Assembly: GCA_040954595.2 (NCBI GenBank) | Contig: CM082596.2 | Coordinates: forward strand, 2,728,001-2,792,000 | Length of the DNA stretch: 64,000 nt | Origin: Balanoglossus misakiensis | Taxonomy: Eukaryota > Hemichordata | Direction: 5' to 3' | Part shown: positions 39,347 to 54,478 of the stretch, piece by piece | How positions within the stretch are numbered: the first letter of the stretch is position 1 | Layout: every line of letters begins with the position of its first letter | The notes under the pieces: model-generated | What the model saw: the letters and a program-made list of their open reading frames with translations, nothing else | The model's database searches: none | Told to the model about the DNA's origin: nothing | Position numbers and translations under genes: made by a program

Positions 39347-41357
39347 TGGAACGCTCCAGTGAGCAAGTCACACGCATCTCAAAAAGCACCCTCTATGTTT
39401 TTACCTCGAGTACTAAATATTCCCCCCACTGTTCAGACAGCTTTTGTAAGAAAACAATCCCTCCCTGTTTGTTTGTTTTTTTCAGCACACTCGCATGAAA
39501 TTTTATGAAGATTTCTTTTAATGTAATTTAAATGCACCTGGATTGTATTAAGAAATAAATCTGTTATCCAAATGGATGGCAACTAAGAATTTTATAGAAA
39601 TGAGTGAAAAATAAACTTGCTGATGTTGTATTTTGGCATCATGCATGGTGACATATACCTCTATCAGAACCACAGGCTGACGGTGACTGTGTGTGCATGT
39701 CATATTAGTTATAGCACAAGTTTATTTGTTGGAAATGAGGTTTGGTTTCCCATATTGCCTGTTTTCTTTATTCACATATTTGAAAGAAAAGGAGTTAAAA
39801 CCCAATGTTACATTGAAGGGATAATTTTTATTATTCTCTGTGTTATGAATTTAGAAGATTTAGTGTGCACCGTTTCATAGCATGTTACACAAATATTTCC
39901 TGACAGCATGAAACAGATTTTTTGAGGAATATTTGGGAGAAATATGTGCTATCATATTCAGCTTATTCATATGGTAATAAAACAAGCAACCAATACTTGC
40001 TTAGAATAAAAAATTCATGAAGAAAAGATGTTACCTTCAAACAAAATTATACACTTTTCAGTAAGGTGCTCATTTGATCCAGAGTTACTAGGGTCAAGGT
40101 GACCTTTTTGCAGACTTTACAGACTTCCAAATGTCCAGGTTTACGTGGTAAAATTTTTATTTTGACTTAATAACAGAAAATCAAGGCAGTATATTTTCGA
40201 GACACCAGTGAAGACACATTCACCAGACCGAAAACTCCACCTACCACCATCATGGGATTTATGATTTAAAGAAAATTGACACTTGGTGTACTGAATTTTT
40301 GTTTTTGGATTCTTGTCCAGTTCCTGATTATGGGGAAACCTTGTACATATTTTACAAAATGGCTCTGATTAGCCAATAAACAGCCAGGTTACATGTTGTA
40401 GGATGATGGAACCAAATGAGGATAGATTGTACAAGTTGTAAGATGGTTATAAACATAAATAAAAGGTCAAATTTGAGGTCAATGCTCAAATGTGCTCTGA
40501 AACATTACACTACTTGTACTGGTTGTCTGTTCAGCATGCAGAGTGTTTTGAGATGCAACCCCATGCATTCTGGGTAGCTCACAAGTATCCATAGTAATAA
40601 TCAAGAAACTCTAGTGACAATTGTCTAGGATTGGCCATGCTACTGGAAGCTATGTCAATCACACCACCATGGGAACCTCAAAAGTTATGACATAGGAAAA
40701 CCACTCACTTCCCAGAGAACTTCAGCAAATCGTGTAAGTCTCACCCCACATCTGATGAGCTGCACTTTGTGGTTCATGTTCACCATAGAGGGCGCAGTTT
40801 CTGAAGCAAAAGCCTGTGCCTACAACCAGCAAATTGATTGAAGAAATCCAACTTTATTGACACAATTCAGAGGTCCACATTATTCAAACAACAACAGAAC
40901 AAGCAACTGCAATGAACACCAATACAATGGGACTATACTGTGACATACACAGCTAGAATAAGTTAAAATGTATCTAAATTTACTTCAGGACAAAAGTTGA
41001 AGCATTAGATTGTAAATTTCAATGCTGGATGGATGACGATACAACATGACTGCACGAAATCTCTTGACGATTACAAACTTACGTAAGAGAGTTATGGTAC
41101 AACAATGTACTTCCACGAATGACAGAGACATCTTTCGCACAGTTCATTAATATTTCACACCGATTCTTCCATGCAAAATGAAATTCTAAAGACGATGCTG
41201 GCAGGCTGAGTTGTCTTAGCTAAGCATGAGATGTCCTTGGCCTTCATCCCTGTAGACCGTTCACACCCAGCATTTACAGTGACAGCAGAATATACAGAAG
41301 GGCAGAGCTGTATCCAGAATCAAAGATGATTTCATAAATTCACCAACTCCGGGCACT
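39347..41357. other. Tail-to-tail 3' region of ERP44 and STX17
   Basis: ERP44 3' UTR probably ends near 39580 or 39635 (AATAAA at 39554 and 39610). STX17 3' UTR probably runs down to about 40840 (minus-strand AATAAA, TTTATT on plus at 40853-40858). The roughly 1.2 kb between holds no recognisable gene. Confidence 0.6.
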
Positions 41358-41624
41358 TCACGAGGTTTCCTCCATCTCATCACGGCTCAACTCAGGGGCT
41401 GATTTCCACTCCTTCTGGGTGGACGACAAATTCTGCAGTTCAATCTCGTTTATTTTATCCTGTCGGCTTTTGATCAGCTTCCCACTGGTGAAGCCCACCA
41501 GTCCTCCTCCCACAGCGGCAGCCATCCCGATTTTGGCTCCGGCCAGAAAACCAACCGGTCCTCCAACGGCACCCCCCAGAACTGCACCGGCCACTGGAAA
41601 CATCATTGCTTTATACTTGGAGGC
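41358..41624 (-). CDS. STX17: STX17 exon 6: glycine-zipper membrane hairpin and tail
   Basis: 88 codons from acceptor CATCAG|GCC. Two short hydrophobic segments rich in spaced glycines are separated by AGAK, followed by the basic GKLIKSRQDK and an acidic tail. This hairpin identifies STX17 among syntaxins, most of which have a single C-terminal helix. Confidence 0.95.
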   Translation of the reverse strand, partial: ASKYKAMMFPVAGAVLGGAVGGPVGFLAGAKIGMAAAVGGGLVGFTSGKLIKSRQDKINEIELQNLSSTQKEWKSAPELSRDEMEETS

Positions 41625-44100
41625 CTGATGAAAATGTAACACCAAACATTCAGTAAGTTTTGATATTTTATTAGTCCTTGTATCATCCTTTTGAATTAGG
41701 GGCGCCACCAAGTGGCAACTCCACCTCTCTTTATTGGTATGATTTTTTTACTCTTGCTTTGAATTCGGTCCTGTGCAAAATATCATGTGGCCCTTTGTCA
41801 TTTCCTATGCTCAGAATATGCCGATGGTTATTATCTGATTAGCTGTTCATCTACAGGAAAACGTTTCAATTCGTCCTAAACTTGACTTGAACTACTGTCC
41901 TGTCATAGGTCCACTGGTCCAAGTGAGGTCAACTAGTGATACAAGTTCTTTCAACTGCACCAATGAGAAACTCAGTGGCAGCCTAAGCTATGTCCTCTCT
42001 TCCTTTGAAAATTCGTTAAGTCAGAGCTTTGCCTCATCTGCCTGAAGCGCTCAGCTACTGCCTTTGCAGTGTTTTGTTGAGTGAACAACTTTGAGAGTGA
42101 GTACGCGTAATATTGTGCGAATCATGGGATATTTCTGCCTGGAGATTTCATATGCATAGGCATCTGATCAGGGTTTGTTGCTCCATGCAAAGTCTGTGTA
42201 GAGCTACCCTGCTCTAGCCTCTATTGTGATATACAGTATGTGGCCCAGAACCTGGTTTGTTTATGCTTCCTGTGTTGCTGCAAATTTTATAGCCCAACAA
42301 CATTTTTCCAGAAAGTGTAGTTCTAGCCATGATAATGGCTTGCATTTGTTGCATGCATCGCTGTAATTTTCAAAAGCAAACACACCACACTCCTAAAGTT
42401 CCCTCGGTCAGAAAAGGTGTGTTATGCAAGACTGGGTACTATCACAAGTCTCAATTTCCAATGCAAAATCATTCACACTTTCTAACACTGAAAATCTTGC
42501 TTTCAAAATGAACAGATAGAATGAGATTAAGCTTACCACTCCAAGGTTCATAACGCCCTGCTGTACGTTACCATGTGCAGTGTCCACATTATCCACAATG
42601 CTGTCCACTTTCTCTTGCTGATCCTGTCAAAAACAATTCAAAACCTATGTTGTCATATCGTTCCAAAGAGGGTCCTGATAAATCAAACTAGAATTCTGAA
42701 ACCCTTCAAACTGTCGTCTTTTGCTGAAATGACATTTTTCACTGAAATGAACATAACCCAAGCAGCCTAGAGCTAATTTTGAGTTACCAGCATTGAGCAA
42801 TACCTTTGCTGAGGTTATATCACGTGTATGTATACATGTGTTGCAGAAATACACGCCACTTTCACTAGTGACAGAATAAATGACACAGGATAGGGCATAC
42901 TCACATAAACCATAGTAGAGAAGTCATGTATCATTGAGTTCAGTTCCACTAAGTTGTCTCTCAGAGTATGCCATGACTCCTTGGCCTCTGTTTCCTGCGC
43001 TAACAACATCTGTTGTTGCTGTTGTGTTTGCTGCTGGTCTTGTTGCCATGGTTGCAAGCGATGAGAGTCATCACTATCATTTTCATTCACTCGTGCTAAA
43101 GAGAGCGTTCATTAGAAAACATCTTGTTAGTTGACCAAGCTTTTCAGAATTTGTTACACTAAAACACTAGTACCCATGATAACTGTAACATTTTTTCAAA
43201 GTCATATGATGCACAAGAAATATCACAAAACAAAGGTATCTTACATGCATCTACTTACCATTTTCTCCTTCAGATGTTTTTACAGCATGACTCTGTGCTT
43301 GTACATGACCAAATGGCTCATCATCAGAACCGTGTAAATCAATAAATGCCATTATAGCCGCAATGGCCTCCTCTTTTACAGTAAGGACTCTTGAATCAAA
43401 GGCGTCCAGATCCTCATCCTGTATCTGGTTCCTTGTTCTCTCCATCTCCCGCACATTGGCTTTCAGTTGCTGTGGAATCAAGACATAACTTATGTTACTA
43501 CACTAGGTAAGAACATTTAACCCTTTCCCTATATATCCCCATTTCTAACAAAACTATAACCGGTAACTGCAGAAATAACACCTTACCTGAACTGTCCTGC
43601 TTGCATTTATCAATTCCACATTCAGTTTCTCCCATTCTTGTAATTTCTGGTACTGAAAGGTAACATATTATTGAACTACATTACAATAAGTCTCCAAGAA
43701 TCAGTCTATACAGGGATGGGAAATACCTCGTGCGTGCTGACACGTGACTAAAAATAGCACCCTTATGTCAGTGACTTTTCAAAACGAAAATGAAAATGGC
43801 CACCAACACCTTTCTAATGTACAACTTTAGCACTACCCTTTGTTATTGTTGTCACTGTCAGGATGTCAATTCACACTCCTGCCAAGTTCCGACAACAAAC
43901 AAGAGGGGTTGCGAAAGAGAACTCAATTCTCATACCTTTTCAATGTTTGTTCTGTGCTGTGACAACCTTTCCAAGTCTGTTGGGATGGCCACTTTTGTGA
44001 ACATGCGAATAGCGTGTTCCAGTCGCTTGATAGGTTGTTTTGGCATTTCGTCTTCTCCAGATATGGTCTTCGGAGTCTCGCTGCGCTCAAAAGAAGCCAT
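41358..44100 (-). CDS. STX17: Syntaxin-17 (autophagosomal Qa-SNARE)
   Basis: STX17 drives autophagosome-lysosome fusion with SNAP29 and VAMP8 and also acts at ER contact sites. Six coding exons (minus): 44100-43936, 43652-43587, 43469-43259, 43095-42905, 42623-42537, 41624-41358; phases join and give 328 aa (human 302). The N-terminal domain has IKRLEHAIRMFTKVAIPTDLERLSQHRTNIEKYQ, very like human. The SNARE helix runs from about 186 to 240, with the zero-layer glutamine at 213 in YDQQEKVDSIVDNV. Residues 247-286 form the hallmark glycine-zipper membrane hairpin (VAGAVLGGAVGGPVGFLAG..VGGGLVGFTSGKLI). A poly-Q segment (165-176) is not in human. Residues 189-192 (WHTL) match the human LC3-interacting WETL. 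Confidence 0.95.
42905..43095 (-). CDS. STX17: STX17 exon 4: linker, poly-Q, LIR and first half of SNARE helix
   Basis: It encodes residues 148-211. A glutamine-rich stretch (WQQDQQQTQQQQQ) precedes ESWHTLRDNLVELNSMIHDFSTMVY. The W-x-x-L at 189-192 keeps the LIR consensus, and FSTM at 206-209 sits where the human second LIR (FSLL) lies. The poly-Q part probably varies within the species. Confidence 0.9.
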
Positions 44101-44837
44101 GTCAACCCCGGGTATTCTGAAGTACTAACATGAAGACTTGCATACGACAAGGAGTTCAGAGTTCACGAGTCACCGCATCATCACAAGTACTTTCGATTTG
44201 ATAACACTTACAGGGTAGCAAGATTACCGATGTCACTCGTCGAGATTGGTCTAAGTTGTTTTCCACATTTTAAGTAGAAGACACACCTGCAAAGTATCAA
44301 GTGACTGCTGCTGAACTCACAGAGTCTCTTTGGTCAAGAAAATGCCATCCACAATATTCCTTTCTGCAAATATCACAGTCTACTGACCAACATCACAAAC
44401 ACGGAAGTACGTCCTCAAATGTTGTCAGTGAAAAGCACTGTGGGTAATCCACGTCGTACCCCCTAACAAATGTAACATTGTAACTATTATCCTTCTCTTC
44501 AGTTTGTAACAAAAAGACAGAGAAACCGAGAAAAAGAATATGCTGGGATAGATTCTTTCATCTGAAAATGCACACTTGTATCGAGAAATTTGCAACCAGA
44601 ATATATTGTGGACTATTCTGCCACAAATCGCGACCTTAGATTAAAAGCATAAACTTAGGTGGTCGTTTTACGCCTCGAAGGTTATCTGAGGTCATCCGGA
44701 GTGTATATGTCAGTGTGACCCCGCTGTGAGTTTGCAACGGATCCACGGGGATTTTAGACGGATCCATCACAACTACTAACTGTGAATAGAACTCACTGTC
44801 CCATCTTCGCAATCCTAACTGAAGATCGTGAAGCAGA
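44101..44837. promoter_or_regulatory. Head-to-head promoter region of STX17 and the cytochrome c gene
   Basis: The start codons of STX17 (minus) and the cytochrome c (plus) are 737 bp apart. No other gene lies between. I see no TATA box clear enough to place a start site. Confidence 0.5.
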
Positions 44838-45209
44838 ATGGGCCAGAAAGCTTCTAAATCGACGCCCGAACCCGAGCCCCAGATCAAGGGCGACCCCATC
44901 AAGGGCAGAGAAGTGTACATTAGGGAGTGTGAGCACTGTCACACGATTGAAAAGGGAGGTCCGCACAAGTTTGGACCCAACCTTCAAAACCTGTTCAACC
45001 GGAAGGCTGGCGAGTTGAAAGGATTCAAGTATCGAGATCCAGAAAAATGGAAGGAGAGGAACATCACGTGGACAGAAAAGACCCTTGATGAGTACATGGC
45101 TGACCCTCGCAACTACGTACCTGGGACGAAGTTATTCTTTAAACCGGTACCATCGGAGGAAGACAGAAGAAATGTCATCGCTTACATAAAAGAAATGGCA
45201 AAAGATTGA
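44838..45209 (+). CDS. Divergent cytochrome c, intronless, N-terminally extended
   Basis: 123 aa; canonical cytochrome c is about 104. An in-frame TGA at 44829 fixes the start. The c-type fold is clear: CEHCH haem site (Cys31, Cys34, His35), GGPHKFGPNL, RKAGELKGFKY, ITW, TLDEYMADP, YVPGTK and IAYIKEM. Three things are odd. An extra 17 residues precede the canonical GD start, opening MGQKASK, which fits the N-myristoylation pattern (Gly2, Ser6, Lys7). Leu99 stands where the axial haem ligand Met80 should be (PGTKL instead of PGTKM). Lys72 is replaced by Arg. Two residues are inserted before ITW. Without the methionine the haem iron may be five-coordinate or use another ligand, favouring peroxidase-like over electron-transfer chemistry (inference). 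It could be an expressed paralogue or retrocopy-derived gene; the frame is intact. AATAAA is at 45435-45440. Confidence 0.88.
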   Translation: MGQKASKSTPEPEPQIKGDPIKGREVYIRECEHCHTIEKGGPHKFGPNLQNLFNRKAGELKGFKYRDPEKWKERNITWTEKTLDEYMADPRNYVPGTKLFFKPVPSEEDRRNVIAYIKEMAKD

Positions 45210-48209
45210 TTTTGAGTCCACTCTACGGCTTCTAACTAAGCTAACAGAGGTGAACTTTAATGTAAAAAAGCTACAAGGTCGTGCAATTGTGGGATTTCAG
45301 AGTATTAAAATGACAATAAGCATAACTCTCTGGACGATTGGTACTTGGCCTAAGGGTCACTTAGTCTCACCTTTGCTAACATGTGCACGCGTGACTGATT
45401 TGTCTTGTAATTCTTGTTGAGACCCAGTCTGTCAAATAAATCTTGCTACTAGTACTGTTTCCGGCGTATGTTGTAAATGAACACACACCCATGGGTAACA
45501 AACGAAGCATATCCAAGATGTCTGATGCTGTTGATCTTTTATTTTTACTTTTTCATAGAAAATGGAATATTGCCACATATTAAATAAGAGCCTTGCTTTT
45601 AAGCAAAGGGCAGTATAAGACTGGAAAAACACATCTTCGATGGTACAATATACGCAATAAACTTACACTTGAACTTTGAACCATAGCACCCATCAAAACA
45701 TACAGATATCGATGACAAGTTTGTTAAAGACATTAAAAATTCAAATAAATTGAAATAGCTCAATCAACTATGATTGGCTAGTCTCGATCACATGACCAAC
45801 ACGTAAAACTGGTACTGACAACACGTAACGTTACGCACATCAAAAAGACGTCAAAAAGTTAAACTTTAGTTACTGTATGACATTTTCTCTAAAAGAACAC
45901 ATAGTCAAATTAAGTCAAAACGAAATATCGAAAAGATTTTATGGTGACACCGACCATCAAAATGACACGGATGACGAGATAGCAATGACAATATAACACG
46001 GATATTCAAATAAAAGAACATTTCACAGTTTCAGTACAAGACAGAAACGCCTCGAATAAGTAAACGTAGACACCACTGTCAGAAGGGTCGTGGCACGTCC
46101 AGTAAAAGTGAATTAAAATTCAGTAAATGTCAGCGAGAGGATTGGAGGGGGGGGGGGGGGTCCCTAGCAATGACGCACTTCCAGAAGCGATTGTGACGCT
46201 CTTCCGGACGCGATGGAATCTCTGTCAGAAGTGAGCTCGTCGCTGGCAGTGTTTTACAGTTTATATCTGAAAGCTCCTTCGCGCAGAGATTCGTATCGCC
46301 GCTCTTGGGGGAAAAAAGAGCGGACATTCTTGTTTCTATTTTAAAAAAAACACGTTATGACAATTCTAAAGGAGGGCGAAGTGAATTTCTCGAAAATGCC
46401 ACCATCCTTCGTTAGGTTTGTCAGTCAGTACATGATATATAATATAGATATATATATTCTCAAAATTCTTCGGATCGTCCATCGACAGTAGTGAAGTGTA
46501 GGCCTAACACCGATTCCATTAATTGAAACGTCAGTATAAAAAGTAAAAAATGAAAAAAGAAAAATCATTCACTTTGATGCAAATTTGTACAAAGTTCACC
46601 ATGTAAAAATGTTTCCACTTTATGAAAAAGCCACAGCACGTGTATTCCCTACCAAAATCGACCGTACACACCCTTCTATTAATTCAATTACGTCACCTGA
46701 ATCCAACTAGAACAATGCTAACAACTTCTCTATGGGTTGGAGTTGCCAAGACAACGTAACACAAAACACTCCATTCAAACTTTACAAAACCAATATAAAC
46801 TGATAAAACCCATTTAGACACCACGTACATAAGTGTATTCCACAAGGATATAAAAAAGTCTTCATTCTTTTGAAGATAGTAGAAAATGTCTCTACCTACT
46901 CTGTCTCCGAGTCTGAGAGCCCTAAACCATGATTGATAAGTCATGTAAAGTTACCCGGATTTAACCCCCTAAGCTCTCCGGTCTTTTACATAAAAACGAA
47001 AGTTAGACACTTTTGTCAACACTATAGAGAAAGATACAATCGAACGTCACGATCAAGTCAGAATACATCAAAATATACACAGTGGAATACGGCAGTATAA
47101 ACGCTGTCAAACACACACAAAAAAGAATATTCCATAAAAAAACTTACAGTTAAAAATTCTCAGGTACAAATACAACAAGTATAGAAACAACTATCAAAAA
47201 CTGATACAACTGAAGGCAGACGAAGAAGCAGAACGATTTGCATATGATAATCACAGACAATCTCGCCTGGGCGACGAAATAAAAACAGTTTTGTCATTAA
47301 ATCTTCAGTAACGTCACAAAGCAGTACACTTACACATTAAACACAATGTGGTGAGGAAGTTGCAGCATTTCAGTAAGACGAATGCATTTTGTCATTCAAA
47401 AACAGAAAGAAAAAAATAATAGCCAATGCAGGCACAGTCTACTCATAATACACCAAAAGATGCGTTTTTCAACTAGCAATGAATACCTGACAAAAATCTT
47501 CAATGAGATCGCATGATCATATCACCAACGTCAGTCACTAACCCCCCCCCCCCCCCCCATCCCTAACTTAACCATACACATTTCCATATAAATGACAATG
47601 TATTCTGTCGAAACTCAAATTGAATGAACGGTGCATCCGTCAATGTGCGCACACAATTGCGAACTGAAAGTCAAGCTGGAACAAAAATTGTGCTTTTTGA
47701 AATCCTCGACAAACAGCTGCTGGCTTGTTCAGAGGGACGCGACGAAAACTTTCTTTTTTTTAAAATGGCAAGTTCTACAGAATATTGCACATGGACCTCA
47801 TATAAGAATATTACTCCATTTATATAGAATCACTTTAAATTTCGACTTTAGAATACTGTGTTTGACTGAAGCACTTGGACACACTGCGTCACACAAAAAC
47901 AGCAATTAGAAATATAAACACGCACATTCGTAACAAGTCTCAAGTATACCAAAACTGACGACAATTATATGACGGTATGTACGTATCTTAAGTCGTATAA
48001 TAGCCCGGGTGCTGTGGCAGTATAAAACAAATTAGAGATAAACAGTTGTCAGGGAAACCACATCGAAGTAGAAAATAACTACCAAGGTAACAAAAACTAA
48101 TATATGATTACAAAAAGACGATGATGATTATAAATGAATGTTGGGTGATAGGAATCACTGACTGAAACTTTGTCAGAAATGGAAGCAATGTACATTACAT
48201 TACAGACTT
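45210..48209. other. Region between cytochrome c and NR4A, probably mostly NR4A 3' UTR
   Basis: The cytochrome c 3' UTR occupies the left end (AATAAA 45435). The rest lies downstream of the NR4A stop and holds no coding frame I trust. It contains a poly(G) tract (46147-46160) and a poly(C) tract (47542-47558), a TTACGTCAC site near 46683, and several minus-strand ATTTA motifs such as occur in unstable immediate-early mRNAs. The NR4A poly(A) site was not fixed; a minus-strand AATAAA (TTTATT on plus) near 45538 is one option. Confidence 0.45.
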
Positions 48210-51392
<3,183 letters not shown>

Positions 51393-51828
51393 CTGTTGAT
51401 GGAAGACAAGAAAAAAAATTAAATCTCGGTCAGTCTTGATTTTTTTTTAACATCGTGGCGTTAATGAATGACATGGGATAGCGATTTCAATTAATTGATT
51501 AACTTGACAAAAACTGGTAGCGCTTGTTGAGAGGTACAAGGCCCGGACCCTGTCGAAAGACGCGGCGGGGAGAAGTAACTTTAAGTCGACGTTCACTGCT
51601 ACACATCTTTACGACCAACGAAAAAAAACCTACACCGCTCAGTAAACTAAGAAAAATAACACCCTGCTTACTCTCCGAAAATTCGAAGTCAACCACCACA
51701 CAAGTTCACGGAAACACTGAAGAGGAAAAATAGAAATCTCCACCAACAAACTTTCTCCGATACGACAAAAAACAGATACTTTCCGTGGCACGGCGAAAGG
51801 GAGACGAAGAAAACGTGATGCAACTTAC

Positions 51829-52020
51829 GACTCGTGCTAGAGAACTCGACGAGGTGCTAAGCATGAAGACGCGCAGAGAGCAGTCACCAGACCCTTCGTC
51901 ACCGCTTCGGAAAACGGAATTTAACCGTGTATAGATGGGGAAATCGAAACCAACGTCCAAGTTGCAAGCGTACGAACTCCGTTCTGAAGGCGACTGCAGA
52001 CGCAAAAGCATTTCCATTCA
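51829..52020 (-). other. NR4A: Probable NR4A 5' UTR exon
   Basis: A strong donor (AGTC|GTAAGT, exon edge 51829) precedes the first coding exon by about 440 bases. No frame in this stretch joins in frame to the receptor ORF with a start codon, so it looks untranslated. The transcription start is unknown. If it lies upstream of 52017, an ATG there opens a frame that runs through the splice and stops inside the next exon, giving an out-of-frame uORF of about 95 codons. Confidence 0.5.
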
Positions 52021-52230
52021 TTGTATATGGTAATTTGAATATTAATATGCATAATGATCAATAGCCAATCGGAGGCCATCATTAGCTACTATTTTTATCT
52101 TGCTTCGCCGCTCTGACATCATAGCTACACTGCGTATGCGTAGGTTGTCAAATATAGTCTCAGTTGTGCGTCAGCGACGCTAAAATTAAACATTTTATAG
52201 CGGCGAGCCTACGTCAGCAGCTCGATTTAA
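52021..52230 (-). promoter_or_regulatory. NR4A: Probable NR4A proximal promoter
   Basis: Upstream of the probable first exon are a CCAAT box (52065-52069 on plus), a CRE-like TGATGTCA (minus, near 52115), a TGACGTAG (minus, near 52208) and an AT-rich CTATATTTGA (minus, near 52150) close to the MEF2 site known from the mammalian Nur77 promoter. No clean TATA box. Site calls are by eye. Confidence 0.5.
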
Positions 52231-54282
52231 GCAGGTTGGTCGTAATTCCCGCATGGGGTTGTACCGCGACAGGAAAAAGGAGATGGGATTGGGCCGTTCT
52301 GGTGATTTTTGTACGAGATTTTTACACCCTTCTTCTCGGAGACAGGATGTCAAGATACGGCGAGATGCGGCGCTCGGCGTTCGCTGATTATGCGCCCGGT
52401 GACGCGGGCGATTTCGCCGCCGTATTCCCCGTTGATCAGCGTTAGATGTTTGTAGGTGTGTGTTTACATGCACCTGTTGGTGAAATGGATCGTTCATTGA
52501 CGCTGCCAGCCAAGCAGGGATGCCCTTCTTTCTTATTTAGGGAGCAATAAAAATTAGAAAGGACAAGACAAGAAGTAGGCCGTTTCAGCTCATTTTTATT
52601 CAGTGGACTTGATTTTATTCAACTGCCAGGAAAAATAATGTCAATAAAGAAACGGGCTGAAATCAAAATAAAACCGCTTGGAAATTTTCTGTGCGCTACA
52701 GAATGTCGTTTACCTGAAGAAACAGCGAGGTTGTACGGAAATAGCTGCAATCAAGCGGCTCCGATTTTGCCTCTACATGTATGTCGGTTTTTGCGCTACA
52801 TGCATTTCGGAGACCTTTTCTCCCGAGGTAGAAAGATGAACCCGTTGCACGCGCCAGTTACGGCTTATTTGTTTGTTTCGTTGAAGATGGTACGCTCATT
52901 TGCGTTGTAATGGATTGCGTCTGCGTAATTCGCGTGCGCGTGTTTAATGTATAGTTCGAAATCGCACGCACATATATCAAGAAAAACCAACACATACTCC
53001 CCGGGTCTTATACACGCACTTCCATTTTAGATTGTTACAATTGAGGAAATCGTTGAAATGAAGAGTTATTGGCGGCAGTCAGAGGTAACTGTCAGCGATC
53101 CAATTAATTGCCGCGAAATCGACATGCTTAACAAGTGTGACCATGTCTATTGCATATCGATGACTCGAATGTTTAAAACAAGTGGGACGGAGTGGTTGAC
53201 AGGATAACCCCGCGCAGTAAATATTTATCATCGTTCTGGAGGCTGGAACCAAGTGTAAACTCCGTGTCAGCTTTGAAATATGGGATGTAATGATAGTAAA
53301 ACCGCTTCAAATTTACAAGTCATTTGAGCACTTAAAGTGGCAAAATAAAATAGAACAAATACGAGTCTTTAAATGACGCGCCTTTCGAAATGTAGAAACA
53401 GGCCCCCAAAGAAAGAAAGAAACATCAGATTTATTCATTATGTTGAAAATTGGAAATATGGCATATATTTTAATGATCGCATAATATTTAACATGTTGAA
53501 TTACGAGCGAGATAGAAGGGGCACCATCTGTACTAAGAATATAAAATTCATCGTTTTTTTGGTCGATTTGAGAGCGTGCCCACAGGAGGTAACAGTGGGG
53601 GTAATTATGTATTTATCTCGCGGTGCGGAGTCCACTTTAGCTAGCCGTGTGCGTAAGCACAAAATTAGAAATTCAAACTGCGCATAAACAATGGCCAAGA
53701 CCCCAAAATTCGCATGCTCTGCGTCAAAAGCTGTGAGCAACAAGCTGGGATTTCTATATAAGGGCAGGCGAAAATAGTACGTCAGTGAGATCCTCGGCTT
53801 GACGAGCGGTCCATGAACATACATAATACACAGATAATATGAATGGATGCCTACGTCACACTGGGTACACGCACACGTAGACTCATATACGTAAGCCGAG
53901 CACAGTGCAGGCCTTCAACTGATGAGCGTGATACACACTAAACCGTTCGCTCCCGAAGGGGGTCAGCTCCGGAAGAAACCATTTCATGTCAGGGGTGGGC
54001 GACTTCAATTAGTCGGCGACTACACGTTTCTAAGTTTAATACCTCGTATCGTCCAAAAGTCCGCGCATCTAAATGCTAAAAACACACAAGCTGCTGCTGT
54101 CTGCGGTCACCCTATCGGCGAATATCAGTAATTCTACCGCGCAGAAAGGCTAGATTTTCGTCCAGCATGTGTGGGCCGAACGTCAACAAACGAGATATCG
54201 GATATTCGATATTTCTTGTTTCACCTGAACACGTGCATCGCCAACCCGTATTCATCGCGAGTTGGTTAAGCGATTAAATTGG

Positions 54283-54290
54283 TGACGTCA
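54283..54290. promoter_or_regulatory. Full palindromic CRE (TGACGTCA)
   Basis: Perfect CREB/ATF consensus in the context GTGACGTCAC, about 2.3 kb upstream of the NR4A first exon. Confidence 0.55.
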
Positions 54291-54410
54291 CTGGCCCTGC
54301 CTGCTCGCTTCCAACATAATCGCGCGATTTGCTTAATGTCCCAAAATAAAATGATTGAGACGTCAGAATATTTTTAAAATAGTGGTAGTAATAATTTTCA
54401 TTTCATATTC

Positions 54411-54411
<1 letters not shown>

Positions 54412-54442
<31 letters not shown>

Positions 54443-54478
54443 CATACATACATACATACATACATACATACATACATT
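54412..54478. repeat. (TACA)n microsatellite, about 16 copies
   Basis: Uninterrupted tetranucleotide run upstream of NR4A. Confidence 0.97.
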
